Notes under the pieces: generated by a model
What the model was told of the DNA's origin: nothing
What the model saw: only the letters and a program-made list of their open reading frames with translations
Databases searched by the model: none
Shown: one piece after another, positions 35,216 to 43,758 of the stretch
Numbering within the stretch: the stretch's first letter is position 1
Layout of the letters: each line of letters starts with the position of its first letter
Source of the DNA: Proluteimonas flavola
GTDB lineage: Bacteria > Pseudomonadota > Gammaproteobacteria > Xanthomonadales > Xanthomonadaceae
Assembly: GCF_021191705.1 (NCBI RefSeq)
Contig: NZ_JAIWPU010000021.1
Coordinates: 39,790 to 103,789 of the forward strand
Reading direction: 5' to 3'
DNA length: 64,000 bases
Made by a program: the position numbers and the translations under genes

Positions 35216-35815
35216 TCAGCCGTGAACGCGGAAACGCGTCGCGTCGTCGATGAAGGTCTTCTCGCCGAAACCGGCTTCGTGCGAACCGAACGGCATCTGC
35301 GCGCGCAGCCTCCAGGTCGACGGGATATCCCACTCGGCCGCGACGGCGCCATCGGGCAGCGGGTTGTAGTGCTGCAGGCTCGCGCCGATGTTCGCTTCGG
35401 CCAACGCGGTCCACACGGCGTATTGCGCAATGCCGGTCGAGTGTTCCGACCACACCGGGAAGTTATCGGCATACAGTGGGAACTGTTCCTGCAGCGCCTT
35501 CACCGGTGCGCTGTCCTCGTAGAACAGCACCGTGCCGGCGCCGGCCGCGAAGCTGTCGAGCTTGGCCTTGGTGGCGGCGAACGCGTCGGCCGGCACGATC
35601 TTGCGCAGTGCGTCCTCGACGAAGCCCCAGAACTTCAGGCTCTGGTCGCCGAACAGGATCACGGCGCGCGAGCTCTGGGAGTTGAACGAGGAGGGCGCCT
35701 GGCGCACGGCTTCCTGGATCAGCGCGGTGGTGTCGGCCTGCGACAGCGGCAGCGACTTGCCGAGGGCGTACTGGCTGCGGCGACGGGTGGCGGCGGCGAT
35801 GAAGGCGTTGGACAT
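35216..35815 (-). CDS. Nitroreductase family protein (FMN-dependent)
   Basis: A 199-residue NAD(P)H:FMN oxidoreductase of the small nitroreductase class. The FMN site begins RRRSQYALGK and continues APSSFNSQSSRAVIL; the C terminus has GSHEAGFGEKTF. Full length, cytosolic. Substrates unknown; members reduce nitro compounds or quinones. Separated from the DUF885 operon downstream by 73 bp. Confidence 0.9.
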   Translation of the reverse strand: MSNAFIAAATRRRSQYALGKSLPLSQADTTALIQEAVRQAPSSFNSQSSRAVILFGDQSLKFWGFVEDALRKIVPADAFAATKAKLDSFAAGAGTVLFYEDSAPVKALQEQFPLYADNFPVWSEHSTGIAQYAVWTALAEANIGASLQHYNPLPDGAVAAEWDIPSTWRLRAQMPFGSHEAGFGEKTFIDDATRFRVHG

Positions 35816-35953
35816 GGTCGGGACTCGTGGTGGACGGATCGATGCCGCGTGCCGCGGCCTGCTCGCAAGTCTGGCAAGGTATCGCCAATGGAACGACCTG
35901 GCGGATCGGGAAGGATCGTTGCATCTGGATCAACGATCGCATCTGGGCGCTGC

Positions 35954-36460
35954 TCAGCCCTGCAAGGCGCCTGGCGTGTCCCGGTGCATCAGATACAGCC
36001 GCAGATCGAACTCCAACTGGTGGTAGTCCGGCGACATGTGGGTGCACAGCTTGTAGAAGGCGCGATTGTGGTCGCTTTCCTTCAGATGCGCGAGTTCGTG
36101 CACGACGATCATCTCGAGAAATGCCGCAGGCGCCTCGCGGAACACGCTGGCGATGCGGATCTCGCGATTCGCCTTGAGCCGTCCGCCCTGCACGCGGGAC
36201 ACGGTCGTATGCGTGCCCAGCGCGTGCTTGAGCACCTGCAGCCTGCCGTCGTAGATCGCCTTGTGCAGTGGCGTGGACTGGCGCAGGTACCGGTCCTTGA
36301 GTGCCTGCACATAGTCGTAGAGCTGGCGATCGTTGCGGATCGCGTGCGGTTCGGGATAGCGCCGGGTGAGGTAGTCGCCGAGACGGCCGTCGTCGCGCAA
36401 TGCGCGCGCGCGCATCTGGACATCGGCCGGATAGCCGGCGAGATAGGGCAGTGGATCCAT
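35954..36460 (-). CDS. YgjP-like M48-type metallopeptidase
   Basis: A 168-residue protein of the SprT/YgjP (DUF45) group. The zinc motif is MIVVHELAHLKESDHNRAFY, an HExxH with a downstream His. The start at 36460 (MDPLPYL) is preferred to the longer frame at 36505 because the extra residues are not family-like. Cytosolic; physiological role unknown. Divergent from the DUF2058 gene. Confidence 0.87.
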   Translation of the reverse strand: MDPLPYLAGYPADVQMRARALRDDGRLGDYLTRRYPEPHAIRNDRQLYDYVQALKDRYLRQSTPLHKAIYDGRLQVLKHALGTHTTVSRVQGGRLKANREIRIASVFREAPAAFLEMIVVHELAHLKESDHNRAFYKLCTHMSPDYHQLEFDLRLYLMHRDTPGALQG

Positions 36461-36534
36461 CGCGGCACGATAGCGCCGCGGCGGAAATCGCGCAGCCGCT
36501 ATCATCGACGTCCGTACACCGTGGACGATGTGGC

Positions 36535-37071
36535 ATGCGCAATCCGCTGCAGGAACAGTTGTTGAAGGCCGGTCTGGTCAAGAAGGGCAAGGTCGCCGAA
36601 ATCGCGCGCGAGCAGACCAGGGCGCGGCACGGCAAACAGCCCACGGCCAAGACCGATTCCCAGCGCGAGGCCGAACGCCTGCGCCAGGAGAAGGCCGAGC
36701 GCGATCGCGCGCTCGCGCATGCCCGCAACGAGGAAGCCCGCGAACGCGAGCGTCGTGGCCAGGCGCGGCAGTTGATCGCCGACAACCGGGTCGAGTCGAC
36801 CGGTGAGCGGGCCTACCGCTTCGCCGTCGACGGCGGCATCCGCAGCGTCGTGGTCGATGACGCGCAGGCGCGCCAGCTGGCCAGCGGCGCGCTGGTGATC
36901 GCGCGCCTGGACAGCAGCTTCTTACTCTTGCCGCGCGCCGTCGTGGCGCGGGTGCGCGAGCGCGATCCACGGGCCATCGTGCTCGACCATGCCGACGACA
37001 CGCCAGCGCAGGGCGGCGACGGCGACTACGACGATCCGAAGTACGCGGTGCCGGACGATCTGGTCTGGTGA
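36535..37071 (+). CDS. DUF2058 family protein (YaiL-like)
   Basis: A 178-residue basic/charged protein. It starts MRNPLQEQLLKAGLVKKGKV and has a long Arg/Glu-rich helix (residues ~20-75), then a small beta domain (AYRFAVDGGIRSVVVDD), ending DDPKYAVPDDLVW. This is the YaiL layout. Homologues are thought to be nucleoprotein or polysome associated, but the function is unproven. Confidence 0.88.
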   Translation: MRNPLQEQLLKAGLVKKGKVAEIAREQTRARHGKQPTAKTDSQREAERLRQEKAERDRALAHARNEEARERERRGQARQLIADNRVESTGERAYRFAVDGGIRSVVVDDAQARQLASGALVIARLDSSFLLLPRAVVARVRERDPRAIVLDHADDTPAQGGDGDYDDPKYAVPDDLVW

Positions 37072-37150
37072 CACCCGCGCATACGCGAACGGGCCGGCGC
37101 ATGGCCGACCCGTCTCGGGTGATCGAATCGTCGGAACAGGCGTTCCGGGA

Positions 37151-37516
37151 TCAGCGACGCACACGCTCGCAATGGGTTTCTACGACGCGGTTGCCGTTGG
37201 CTTCCTGACGATTGCCCTGGACGTTGCGACCGATCGCACCACCTGCGACGGCGCCACCGACCGTGGCCAGCTTGCGGCCGTTGCCGCTGCCGATCTGGTT
37301 GCCGACCAGGCCACCGATCACGGCGCCCGCAGCAGTACCGCCGACGCGGTTCGGATCGGAGGTGTTGCGACGTACTTCGACCTCGTTGCAGACCACACGG
37401 CTACCGTCGTTGAAGCGGCGTCCTTCGTCCTGCGGGCCATAGGTCTGTGCGTGGACGAGACTCGTGTCCGCCAGCGACAGCAGGCCAAGGGCGACAAGGG
37501 TACGGATCGGCTTCAT
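37151..37516 (-). CDS. Glycine-zipper 2TM domain envelope protein
   Basis: A 121-residue exported protein with a signal peptide (residues ~1-23, ending VHA). The glycine-zipper region GGTAAGAVIGGLVGNQIGSG followed by VGGAVAGGAIGRNV can form a membrane-inserting hairpin as in SlyB/RcnB-type proteins. There is no lipobox cysteine. Two Cys (VVCNEVEV and THCERVRR) may form a disulfide. Function in envelope integrity is only inferred. Confidence 0.85.
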   Translation of the reverse strand: MKPIRTLVALGLLSLADTSLVHAQTYGPQDEGRRFNDGSRVVCNEVEVRRNTSDPNRVGGTAAGAVIGGLVGNQIGSGNGRKLATVGGAVAGGAIGRNVQGNRQEANGNRVVETHCERVRR

Positions 37517-37635
37517 GGGTGTTCTCCGTGCGGATGACAGGACCGCATGCTTGCAGTCGCCCGCACAATCGCAGATGAAAAACGCGGGCATCCGCGATGG
37601 CGGTTCAGCACTCGGGGTGCAGCGTGACGCCTGCG

Positions 37636-38436
37636 TCACGCGTACTGCATCTTCCGCGTCATCCCGCCATCGACGACGAGGTTCTGGCCGGTGATGAACG
37701 CAGCGGCGTCGGAAAGCAGATGCACCGCAAGCGCGCCGATGTCGTCGGGCACGCCAGCGCGACCCACCGGGTGCTGGCCGTGATCGCGCTTGGACAGTTT
37801 CGGCGCGCGCCGCGCGGACGGCTTGCGCCAGTCGTCGGTGACGATCCAGCCCGGACTGATCGCGTTGACCCGCACCTGCGGCCCTTCGCTGATCGCCAGC
37901 GCATGGGGGAATCCCACGATGCCGCCCTTGGCCGAGGCATAGGCTTCGGTGTGCGGCTCGGACTGCAGCACCCGGCTGGATGCGATGTTGACGATCGCAC
38001 CACGCGCTTCGCGCAGCGCGGGCAGCGCGTACTTGCTGCACAGGAAGGTGCCGGTCAGATGACCGTCGATGAAGCGTCGCCAGTCGACCAGCGACAGCTT
38101 CGACACGTCGTCGATCACGGGATCCGCAGGACCGGCATTGTTGACCAGGCCGTCGATGCGCCCGAATGCCGCGAGTGCTTTGAACGCGAAGGCGTGGACC
38201 GAAGCTTCGCGCGACACGTCCAGCGGCAGGAAGCGTGCGCGTTCGCCGACGTCCCATTCCGCCAGGCAGGCCTTGCCCGCATCGCGGTCGAGATCGCCGA
38301 TCACCACGCGTCCGCCGGCGCCCAGCACCGCCTGCGCGATGCCGCGCCCGATGCCCTGCGCGCCGCCGGTGACCAGCACCACGCGATCGAGCAGGGGGGT
38401 GGCGTCGAACGGTCGGATCGGCGGCGTCGGCGACAT
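37636..38436 (-). CDS. Short-chain dehydrogenase/reductase
   Basis: A 266-residue classical SDR. NAD(P) motif TGGAQGIGRG, NNAG in GLVNNAGPA, catalytic Ser (NIASSR) and YASAKGG. GDLDRDAG after the second strand suggests NAD preference (acidic residue). Start follows AGGAG. Substrate unknown. Downstream in orientation from the 80-residue hypothetical gene. Confidence 0.92.
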   Translation of the reverse strand: MSPTPPIRPFDATPLLDRVVLVTGGAQGIGRGIAQAVLGAGGRVVIGDLDRDAGKACLAEWDVGERARFLPLDVSREASVHAFAFKALAAFGRIDGLVNNAGPADPVIDDVSKLSLVDWRRFIDGHLTGTFLCSKYALPALREARGAIVNIASSRVLQSEPHTEAYASAKGGIVGFPHALAISEGPQVRVNAISPGWIVTDDWRKPSARRAPKLSKRDHGQHPVGRAGVPDDIGALAVHLLSDAAAFITGQNLVVDGGMTRKMQYA

Positions 38437-38515
38437 GTGGGCGGCTCCTGGAAGTCAGGCCCACACGATAGGGACACGTGGATCGACGCGCCGTCGTCGA
38501 AACGACGGCGGTGGA

Positions 38516-38758
38516 TCAGCTCGCGCGGCGTTTGCGCGGCGCGGCTTCGACCGGCGGCGCCGCGGGTGCGTCGATGCGGGTCAGGGTGCGCGTGTTGCCG
38601 AGCACTTCGATCTTGCCGCCCGACTTGCGGAACGAGGCCAGATCGTCGGCGATGCGGTCGCTGGTCAGCGATGCGCCACGCTCGTTGGGTTTGCGCGCGC
38701 CTGCGAACAGGTGACGCGTGTCGGACTGCGGGGGACTCGGGGTTTTGGTGCGGGACAT
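38516..38758 (-). CDS. Small hypothetical protein (80 residues)
   Basis: An 80-residue basic protein starting MSRTKTPSPP and ending in APRKRRAS. It contains SDRIADDLASFRKSGGKIEV then GNTRTLTRI. The middle looks structured and the ends disordered. I recognise no domain. It sits 13 bp downstream of the YkgJ-type gene in the same orientation, so probably in that operon. Composition matches neighbouring genes, supporting a real gene. Confidence 0.6.
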   Translation of the reverse strand: MSRTKTPSPPQSDTRHLFAGARKPNERGASLTSDRIADDLASFRKSGGKIEVLGNTRTLTRIDAPAAPPVEAAPRKRRAS

Positions 38759-38771
38759 CCGGTGGACTCCG

Positions 38772-39074
38772 TCAATACATCGCCAGCGGGATGCCGCGAC
38801 TGCCGCGCTCGATGTAATCGGCACGGATGTCGCGGCAGTAGGGACCATCCATGACGAAACGTCGGCAGACGTCAGGACGGCTTTCGTAGATCGAACAACA
38901 CATGCGGGCGCTGTCGATGGCGACGCACCAGCCTTCCTCGTCACGCGCCATGACCGGCAGTCCGGCGTCGGTGACATCGGTGAAACGTTCCGGGACGACG
39001 TCGCCCGGCTGCAGCACCACCGTGAGGCGGCAACACACGGCATCGCAGCGGTCGCAATCGGCACGCGCGCTCAT
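38772..39074 (-). CDS. YkgJ family cysteine-cluster protein
   Basis: A 100-residue zinc- or iron-chelating protein: CDRCDAVCCRL near the N terminus, then CVAIDSARMCCSIYESRPDV and CRRF ... YCRD, about eight to nine cysteines in the YkgJ pattern. Function unproven. ATG 39074 overlaps the stop of the upstream methyltransferase (ATGA, 39074-39071), so the two are coupled. Confidence 0.88.
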   Translation of the reverse strand: MSARADCDRCDAVCCRLTVVLQPGDVVPERFTDVTDAGLPVMARDEEGWCVAIDSARMCCSIYESRPDVCRRFVMDGPYCRDIRADYIERGSRGIPLAMY

Positions 39075-39739
39075 TGCAGGCGGCCCATCGCACGGCGGTA
39101 ATGCAGGACCCGACCGCGCGGCAGTGCATCCGCCGCGTTGTCGAGACCCGCGCGCGACTCGTGCAGCGAGAATCCCTGCGCGTCGAGCAGCCGGCTCAGC
39201 GCGGCGCTGTTGCCGCGGCCCGGATCGCTGATCACGACCTCGGCGCTCGGCTGCGCGTAGCGCTCGACCACATCGGCCATCAGCGCCGCGTGCGCACGCT
39301 CGTAGAGCACGTCCGACGCGATGATCATGTCGAACCGGCCCAGCGTGGTGAGTTCGATGTCCCAGCGCATCTGCCGGTAGTGCACCGCGTCCAGCGCGTT
39401 GAGCGCCGCGTTGTACGCGAGAAATCCTTCGGTCAGCGGATGGATGTCCGACGCGACCACGAGCGCGCCGCGACGCTGCAGCACCAGACTCGACAGGCCG
39501 ATCCCGCAGCCGGTCTCGAGAATGCGCTTGCCGGCCACATCCGCGCGTTCCATCGTCTGCGCGAGCAGGCGACCCGACGGCCAGAGCTGACCGAACAACG
39601 ACCACTGCGCCGACGAAATTCCCAGATCCGCACCATGGCCATCGGGATCGGCGAACTGCTGCAGATCGTCGAGCACGCGCAGGCGGTAGGCATGGCCACC
39701 GACCTGGACGGTCACGATACGTGTGGAGTAACCGGGCAC
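39071..39739 (-). CDS. SAM-dependent methyltransferase (METTL/histidine-methyltransferase-like)
   Basis: A 222-residue class I methyltransferase. SAM motif I is RILETGCGIGLSSLVL; motif II is VVASDIHP; DMIIASDVLYE corresponds to the Asp-rich post II region of lysine/histidine protein methyltransferases. The start is taken as GTG 39739 (MPGYSTRIV) because AGGA lies 6 nt upstream; the longer frame to 39856 adds 39 poorly conserved residues. Substrate unknown. Confidence 0.85.
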   Translation of the reverse strand: MPGYSTRIVTVQVGGHAYRLRVLDDLQQFADPDGHGADLGISSAQWSLFGQLWPSGRLLAQTMERADVAGKRILETGCGIGLSSLVLQRRGALVVASDIHPLTEGFLAYNAALNALDAVHYRQMRWDIELTTLGRFDMIIASDVLYERAHAALMADVVERYAQPSAEVVISDPGRGNSAALSRLLDAQGFSLHESRAGLDNAADALPRGRVLHYRRAMGRLQ

Positions 39740-39899
39740 GAAGCTTCCTGTGAGCGGAGCCCCGAACGGGGCGGTCACGCGGGAGAGAAAGCGAGGCGGG
39801 CGACGGCTCAGGTCGCGCGGAGCGCACGGATCGGGCGCGGCCCGAGGATCGAGCATACCACCCGGGGGCCCAGAGCCGGCCTGGCGCCCTCCGTGCGGT

Positions 39900-40976
39900 T
39901 CAGGCGCGGTGGTTGGTGTAGCTGGCGTTGCCCAGGCCGGTGCCGATGGTCAGCACGCCCCAGCGCTCGACGGACGCCATGCGCGGGCGCTCGCTGAGCC
40001 CCTGCACCACGGCATCGTTGTGCAGCAGCACCAGCGGGGCGCGCTTGCCGATGCGATCCAGCCGTAGCCGCACCACATCCGCAAGCCGGAAGTGCTCGGC
40101 CTCCCAGTCGCCGGGCAGGTTCTGCGCGCCGTGCAGGATGCGCCCGTCGACGGCGATCTGCCCCGGGCAGGCGATGCCCACGAACGGTGCCAGCCGTAGC
40201 CCCAGCGTGCGCGCATGCGCGATCAGGCCGTTGAGCATGGCCGCCATCCGGGTCACGGCCTCCTCGCGATCGGGCGATTCGGTGGCATGGCGCCACTGGC
40301 TGCGTTCGAGCACGCGGGCGCGGCTGCCGTCGTCGCGCTGGTCGAAATGCGGCGCGACGATGCCGCAGCGGATATTGGTGCCGCCGATGTCGACGGCGAG
40401 GAAGGCGTCGTGCCGATGCGTCGCGGCCGGGGCCAGCGGCACCCAGCCGAGCAGGCCGGCATCGTCGCCGTCGTGGCGCAGCAGCGACAGATCCACGCCG
40501 CTGCGCGCGAGCTTGAGCAGACGCGCGGCGCGGCGCACCGACAGGGCGCCGACGCGACTGCCCGGAAATCCGCCGCCGATGACGATGCGGCGCACGCCGT
40601 GCCATTCGTCGGTTTCCAGAAATCCACGCACCACACCGGCGAGCTGGTGCGCATGATCTTCGACCGCGGCGTGCACCAGATGCGCGGCATCGGCGTCGCC
40701 ACCGACCAGCACCAGATCGATCTCCTTCTTGGAGATGGCATGCGTCGCAGTGCGGCCGAAGGGATCGCGGCGTCCGGTGAAATGGTGCCGGCGTCGCGCA
40801 TCGAGGAAACGCCGGAACGCGGTCTGGCTCGCGCGGTCGCCGAGGAAGCCATCACCATCGGGATCGCGCAGGGGCAGGTTGCAGCTGTCGATGCGCAGGT
40901 CGGGCAGGCGGATCGCGGCGTGTCGGTTGCGGGTGTCGCGCGGCATCGGGGCACGGGATTGCGGAGTGGTCCGCAT
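39900..40976 (-). CDS. ROK/glucokinase-like sugar kinase family protein
   Basis: A 358-residue protein. The actin-fold phosphate-1 motif is FLAVDIGGTNIRCGI at about residue 175, far from the N terminus. The last ~180 residues resemble ROK kinases (GIACPGQIAVDGRILHGAQN, LLHNDAVVQGLSE, GVLTIGTGLGNASY). The N-terminal ~170 residues also look like a sugar-kinase half (VLVGGDADAAHLV, IVIGGGFPGSRVGAL), so this is an unusual arrangement. Start 40976 is tentative (40946 also possible). Substrate unknown. Confidence 0.75.
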   Translation of the reverse strand: MRTTPQSRAPMPRDTRNRHAAIRLPDLRIDSCNLPLRDPDGDGFLGDRASQTAFRRFLDARRRHHFTGRRDPFGRTATHAISKKEIDLVLVGGDADAAHLVHAAVEDHAHQLAGVVRGFLETDEWHGVRRIVIGGGFPGSRVGALSVRRAARLLKLARSGVDLSLLRHDGDDAGLLGWVPLAPAATHRHDAFLAVDIGGTNIRCGIVAPHFDQRDDGSRARVLERSQWRHATESPDREEAVTRMAAMLNGLIAHARTLGLRLAPFVGIACPGQIAVDGRILHGAQNLPGDWEAEHFRLADVVRLRLDRIGKRAPLVLLHNDAVVQGLSERPRMASVERWGVLTIGTGLGNASYTNHRA

Positions 40977-41050
40977 CGTCACGCGTAGGCAGCTAGCGGA
41001 ACGTGACGGCTCCGGTAGCATGGGTCGCGAGTTTCCGACACCTGTTCCCG

Positions 41051-41677
41051 ATGTCCGCACCTGTCTTCCCTGCGCGGCGCCCGGCGATCCGCCGCGCCCG
41101 CCACATCGCGGCCGCGAGTCTCGCCGCATTCGTCACCGCGGCGATCGCGCTGCATCTGCTGCGTCCCGAGCTCGATCCGGTCGCCAGCCAGATGAGCCTG
41201 TATCTGATCGGTGCCTGGGGTCCGCTGCTGCAGATCGCCTATGTCGCGCTCGGCGTCGGCATGGTCGCGCTGGGCTGGGCCTTGCGCGAGGCGCATGCGC
41301 CACCGGCACGCAGCGCGGCGGCGTTGCTGCTGTTCGCGCTCGCGGGCATGTCGCTGTCGATCACCGCCTACGCGTGGATGGACATGCCGGGCCTGGATCG
41401 CTCGCTGGAAAGCCTGATCCATGGCGTGTCCGCGCAGGGCGCGTTCCTGTTCGCCACGACCGGCACGGTGGTGCAGGCGCTCGCCTTCCTGCGCGATCCG
41501 CACTGGCGGCGGACGGCGCGATGGGCATTGCCGTGGGCGCTGCTGTGTTTCGCGTCGGTGTGGATCCTCGCCGCGTGGCGCGATGCACCGCGTGGTCTCG
41601 CCCAGAAGACGGTGGTCGTGCTGATCCTCGGCTGGATGGTCTGCGTGTCGCGCGCGCTCGCCAAGCGTATGCGTTGA
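41051..41677 (+). CDS. DUF998 family integral membrane protein
   Basis: A 208-residue protein with about six membrane helices (for example HIAAASLAAFVTAAIALHLL and ALPWALLCFASVWILAAW). The first loop contains PVASQMSLYLIGAWGPLLQI, the DUF998 signature. Function unknown. Start at 41051 is preferred over GTG 41003 because the extra residues are not family-like. Divergent from the ROK gene. Confidence 0.82.
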   Translation: MSAPVFPARRPAIRRARHIAAASLAAFVTAAIALHLLRPELDPVASQMSLYLIGAWGPLLQIAYVALGVGMVALGWALREAHAPPARSAAALLLFALAGMSLSITAYAWMDMPGLDRSLESLIHGVSAQGAFLFATTGTVVQALAFLRDPHWRRTARWALPWALLCFASVWILAAWRDAPRGLAQKTVVVLILGWMVCVSRALAKRMR

Positions 41678-41779
41678 AGCAAGCCGCGGGTGTTCGTTCA
41701 CGCGGCCCGCACCGCACGCGGTGGAAGATTCCGGCCACTGGCGGCGCGCGCTCGCGCCGTCCCGCAAGGAGAACGTTTC

Positions 41780-41956
41780 ATGATCAAGTGGGCCATCATT
41801 TTCGCCGTCATCGGCCTCGTCGCCGGCGCGCTCGGCTTCAGTGGCATTGCCGGTGGCGCGATGGGCATCGCGAAGTTCCTGTTCTGGGCGGCCATCATCA
41901 TCGCTGTCGTGCTGTTCGTGCTGGGCCTGACGGTCGCCAGGAAGGTCGCCAGTTAG
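41780..41956 (+). CDS. DUF1328 family small membrane protein (YtjA-like)
   Basis: A 58-residue protein with two membrane helices: MIKWAIIFAVIGLVAGALGF, then GIAGGAMGIAKFLFWAAIII. This is the standard YtjA/DUF1328 form. A strong AAGGAG lies 8 nt before ATG 41780, which fixes the start despite a longer upstream frame. Homologues are often stress-induced; function unknown. Confidence 0.92.
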   Translation: MIKWAIIFAVIGLVAGALGFSGIAGGAMGIAKFLFWAAIIIAVVLFVLGLTVARKVAS

Positions 41957-41981
41957 CACGCACCGCTGCACACGTCTCGAC

Positions 41982-42012
41982 CGAACCGCCCGCTTGCCGG
42001 GCGGTTCGCGTT
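41982..42012 (+). terminator. Terminator-like stem-loop after the DUF1328 gene
   Basis: CGAACCGCCCG-CTTG-CCGGGCGGTTCG then CGTTT: an 11-bp stem of high GC content with a short T tail, 25 bp past the stop. Confidence 0.7.
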
Positions 42013-42097
42013 TCCGGCATCCGGAAACCAGGTGCGCCTGAAGTGGCGTTGACGCGGGCCGCGTTAGGCTCGGGGCACGACCGACCTGGAGTGCACC

Positions 42098-42343
42098 GTG
42101 GAACCGACCGTCCATCCGTTTTCAGAACTCTTCGCCCAGTTGGGCCTGCCGAACGACGAAGCATCCATCCGCGCCTTCATCGCCGAACACGGTCCGTTGC
42201 CGGACGACGTACGCCTGGAAGAAGCGCCGTTCTGGACGGAGTCGCAGGCGCAGCTGCTGCGCGAGGAACGCATCGAGGACGCCGACTGGATCGTCGTGAT
42301 CGACCAGCTCAATGTCGCGCTGCACGCGCGTCCGTCCACATGA
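42098..42343 (+). CDS. DUF2789 family protein
   Basis: An 81-residue acidic helical protein: HPFSELFAQLGLPNDEASIR, LPDDVRLEEAPFWTESQAQL, DADWIVVIDQLN. This is the DUF2789 pattern. GTG start at 42098. Function unknown. Its stop overlaps the amidohydrolase start (ATGA), so the two are coupled, though no functional link is known. Confidence 0.87.
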   Translation: MEPTVHPFSELFAQLGLPNDEASIRAFIAEHGPLPDDVRLEEAPFWTESQAQLLREERIEDADWIVVIDQLNVALHARPST

Positions 42344-43710
42344 GGTGGTGGCAGGGCCTGGCGGCCACGAGCCTGCTGCTGGCGGGCGCGGCGCAGGCGC
42401 AAACGACCACGGACGCCGGCACTGCCGGCACGTTCGCATTCGTCGATGTCGACGTGTTGCCGATGGACCGCGACGTGCGTCTGTCCTCGCAGACGGTAGT
42501 CGTCCACGATGGCCGCATCAGCGCCATCGGCCCGCGCGACAGCGTCGAAGTGCCCATCGACGCGACGCGCATCGACGGCAAGGGCCGGGTGCTGATGCCG
42601 GGTCTCGCGGAATTCCATGGCCATGTGCCGGGCGGTGACGATCCGGCCTACGTGCAGGACACGCTCGATCTGTATCTGGCCAACGGCGTCACGCTGGTGC
42701 GCAACATGTCGGGTAACGCCTCGCATCCGGAACTGCGTGCGCGCATCGAACGCGGTGAGGTCGATGGCCCGACGCTGGTCGTCGCCAGTCCGTGGCTGCG
42801 CAGCCAGGATGCCGACGAGGCGGCTCGCGACGTGCGCGCACATCACGCCGCGGGTTTCGACCTGGTCAAGATCGGCAGCATCCCGGCCGATGCGTATCCG
42901 CGCATGGCGGAGACCGCGCACGCGGTCGGCATTCCGTTCGCCGGCCATATTCCCGGAGGCGTCCCGCTGGACGTGGCGCTCGATGCGAAGCAGGCCTCGA
43001 TCGATCACCTCGACCGCTACATCGAGTTCCTCGTGCCGCCGGGCACCGATACCGGCGACCGCGAAGCGGGCTGGTTCGGCAGCGGCTGGGTGCAGTGGGC
43101 CGATCGCGGCCGCATCGATGAGGCCGTCGCCCGCACGCGTGCGGCCGGCACCTGGAATGTGCCGACGCTGACCCTGGTCGAACACATGGCCTCGTCCGCG
43201 ACGCCCGAAGCGATGCTGCAGTGGCCGGAGATGCGTTACATGCCGGTGGCGGAGCGCGAGCGCTGGCGGCGCGCCAAGCACGAGTACGCGGCGCGGGACA
43301 CGTTCCAGCCCGATGCGGCGCAGGCACTGGTGACGTTGCGGCGCGATCTGCTGAAGGCGCTGCACGATGGCGGCGCGCCGATCGTGCTCGGCTCCGATGC
43401 GCCGCAGTTCTTCAACGTGCCCGGCTTCTCGATCCATCGCGAGATGGCGATGATGCAGGCTGCCGGTCTGACACCGTATGAGGTGCTGGTCACCGGCACG
43501 CGCAATGCGGCGCAGGCGCTCGGCACGCCGGACGCGTTCGGCACCGTCGAGGTGGGCCGCCGCGCGGATCTGGTGCTGCTGGCCGGCGATCCGTGCGAGG
43601 ACCTGTCGCATGCGCAGGCGCCGCTGGGCGTCATGGCGCGTGGACGCTGGTGGCCGCGCGAGGCGCTCGATGCGCGGCTGGCGGAGATCGCTGAACGCCA
43701 CGCGGAGTGA
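42340..43710 (+). CDS. Exported metal-dependent amidohydrolase
   Basis: A 456-residue amidohydrolase-superfamily protein with signal peptide (~1-20, ending AQAQ), so periplasmic. Metal ligands are EFHGHVPG (HxH) after LMPGLAE, the active-site Lys region FDLVKIGS, GIPFAGHIPGGV, and the late Asp in IVLGSDAPQFF. Related proteins are imidazolonepropionase-like or prolidase-like lactam or dipeptide hydrolases; substrate unknown. The start at 42340 overlaps the DUF2789 stop. Confidence 0.9.
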   Translation: MRWWQGLAATSLLLAGAAQAQTTTDAGTAGTFAFVDVDVLPMDRDVRLSSQTVVVHDGRISAIGPRDSVEVPIDATRIDGKGRVLMPGLAEFHGHVPGGDDPAYVQDTLDLYLANGVTLVRNMSGNASHPELRARIERGEVDGPTLVVASPWLRSQDADEAARDVRAHHAAGFDLVKIGSIPADAYPRMAETAHAVGIPFAGHIPGGVPLDVALDAKQASIDHLDRYIEFLVPPGTDTGDREAGWFGSGWVQWADRGRIDEAVARTRAAGTWNVPTLTLVEHMASSATPEAMLQWPEMRYMPVAERERWRRAKHEYAARDTFQPDAAQALVTLRRDLLKALHDGGAPIVLGSDAPQFFNVPGFSIHREMAMMQAAGLTPYEVLVTGTRNAAQALGTPDAFGTVEVGRRADLVLLAGDPCEDLSHAQAPLGVMARGRWWPREALDARLAEIAERHAE

Positions 43711-43716
43711 AACCGA

Positions 43717-43745
43717 ACCCGCCGCGCCTCGATCGCGCGGCGGGT
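43717..43745. terminator. Bidirectional stem-loop between convergent amidohydrolase and AtoE genes
   Basis: ACCCGCCGCGC-CTCGATC-GCGCGGCGGGT: a perfect 11-bp stem with a 7-nt loop in a 48-bp convergent gap. There is no long T run on either side. Confidence 0.65.
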
Positions 43746-43758
43746 CCTGAAACTGCGA

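Noticed and set aside
37072..37150. Terminator between the DUF2058 and glycine-zipper genes
   Set aside because: GGGCCGGC/GGCCGACCC stem has mismatches and no T run.
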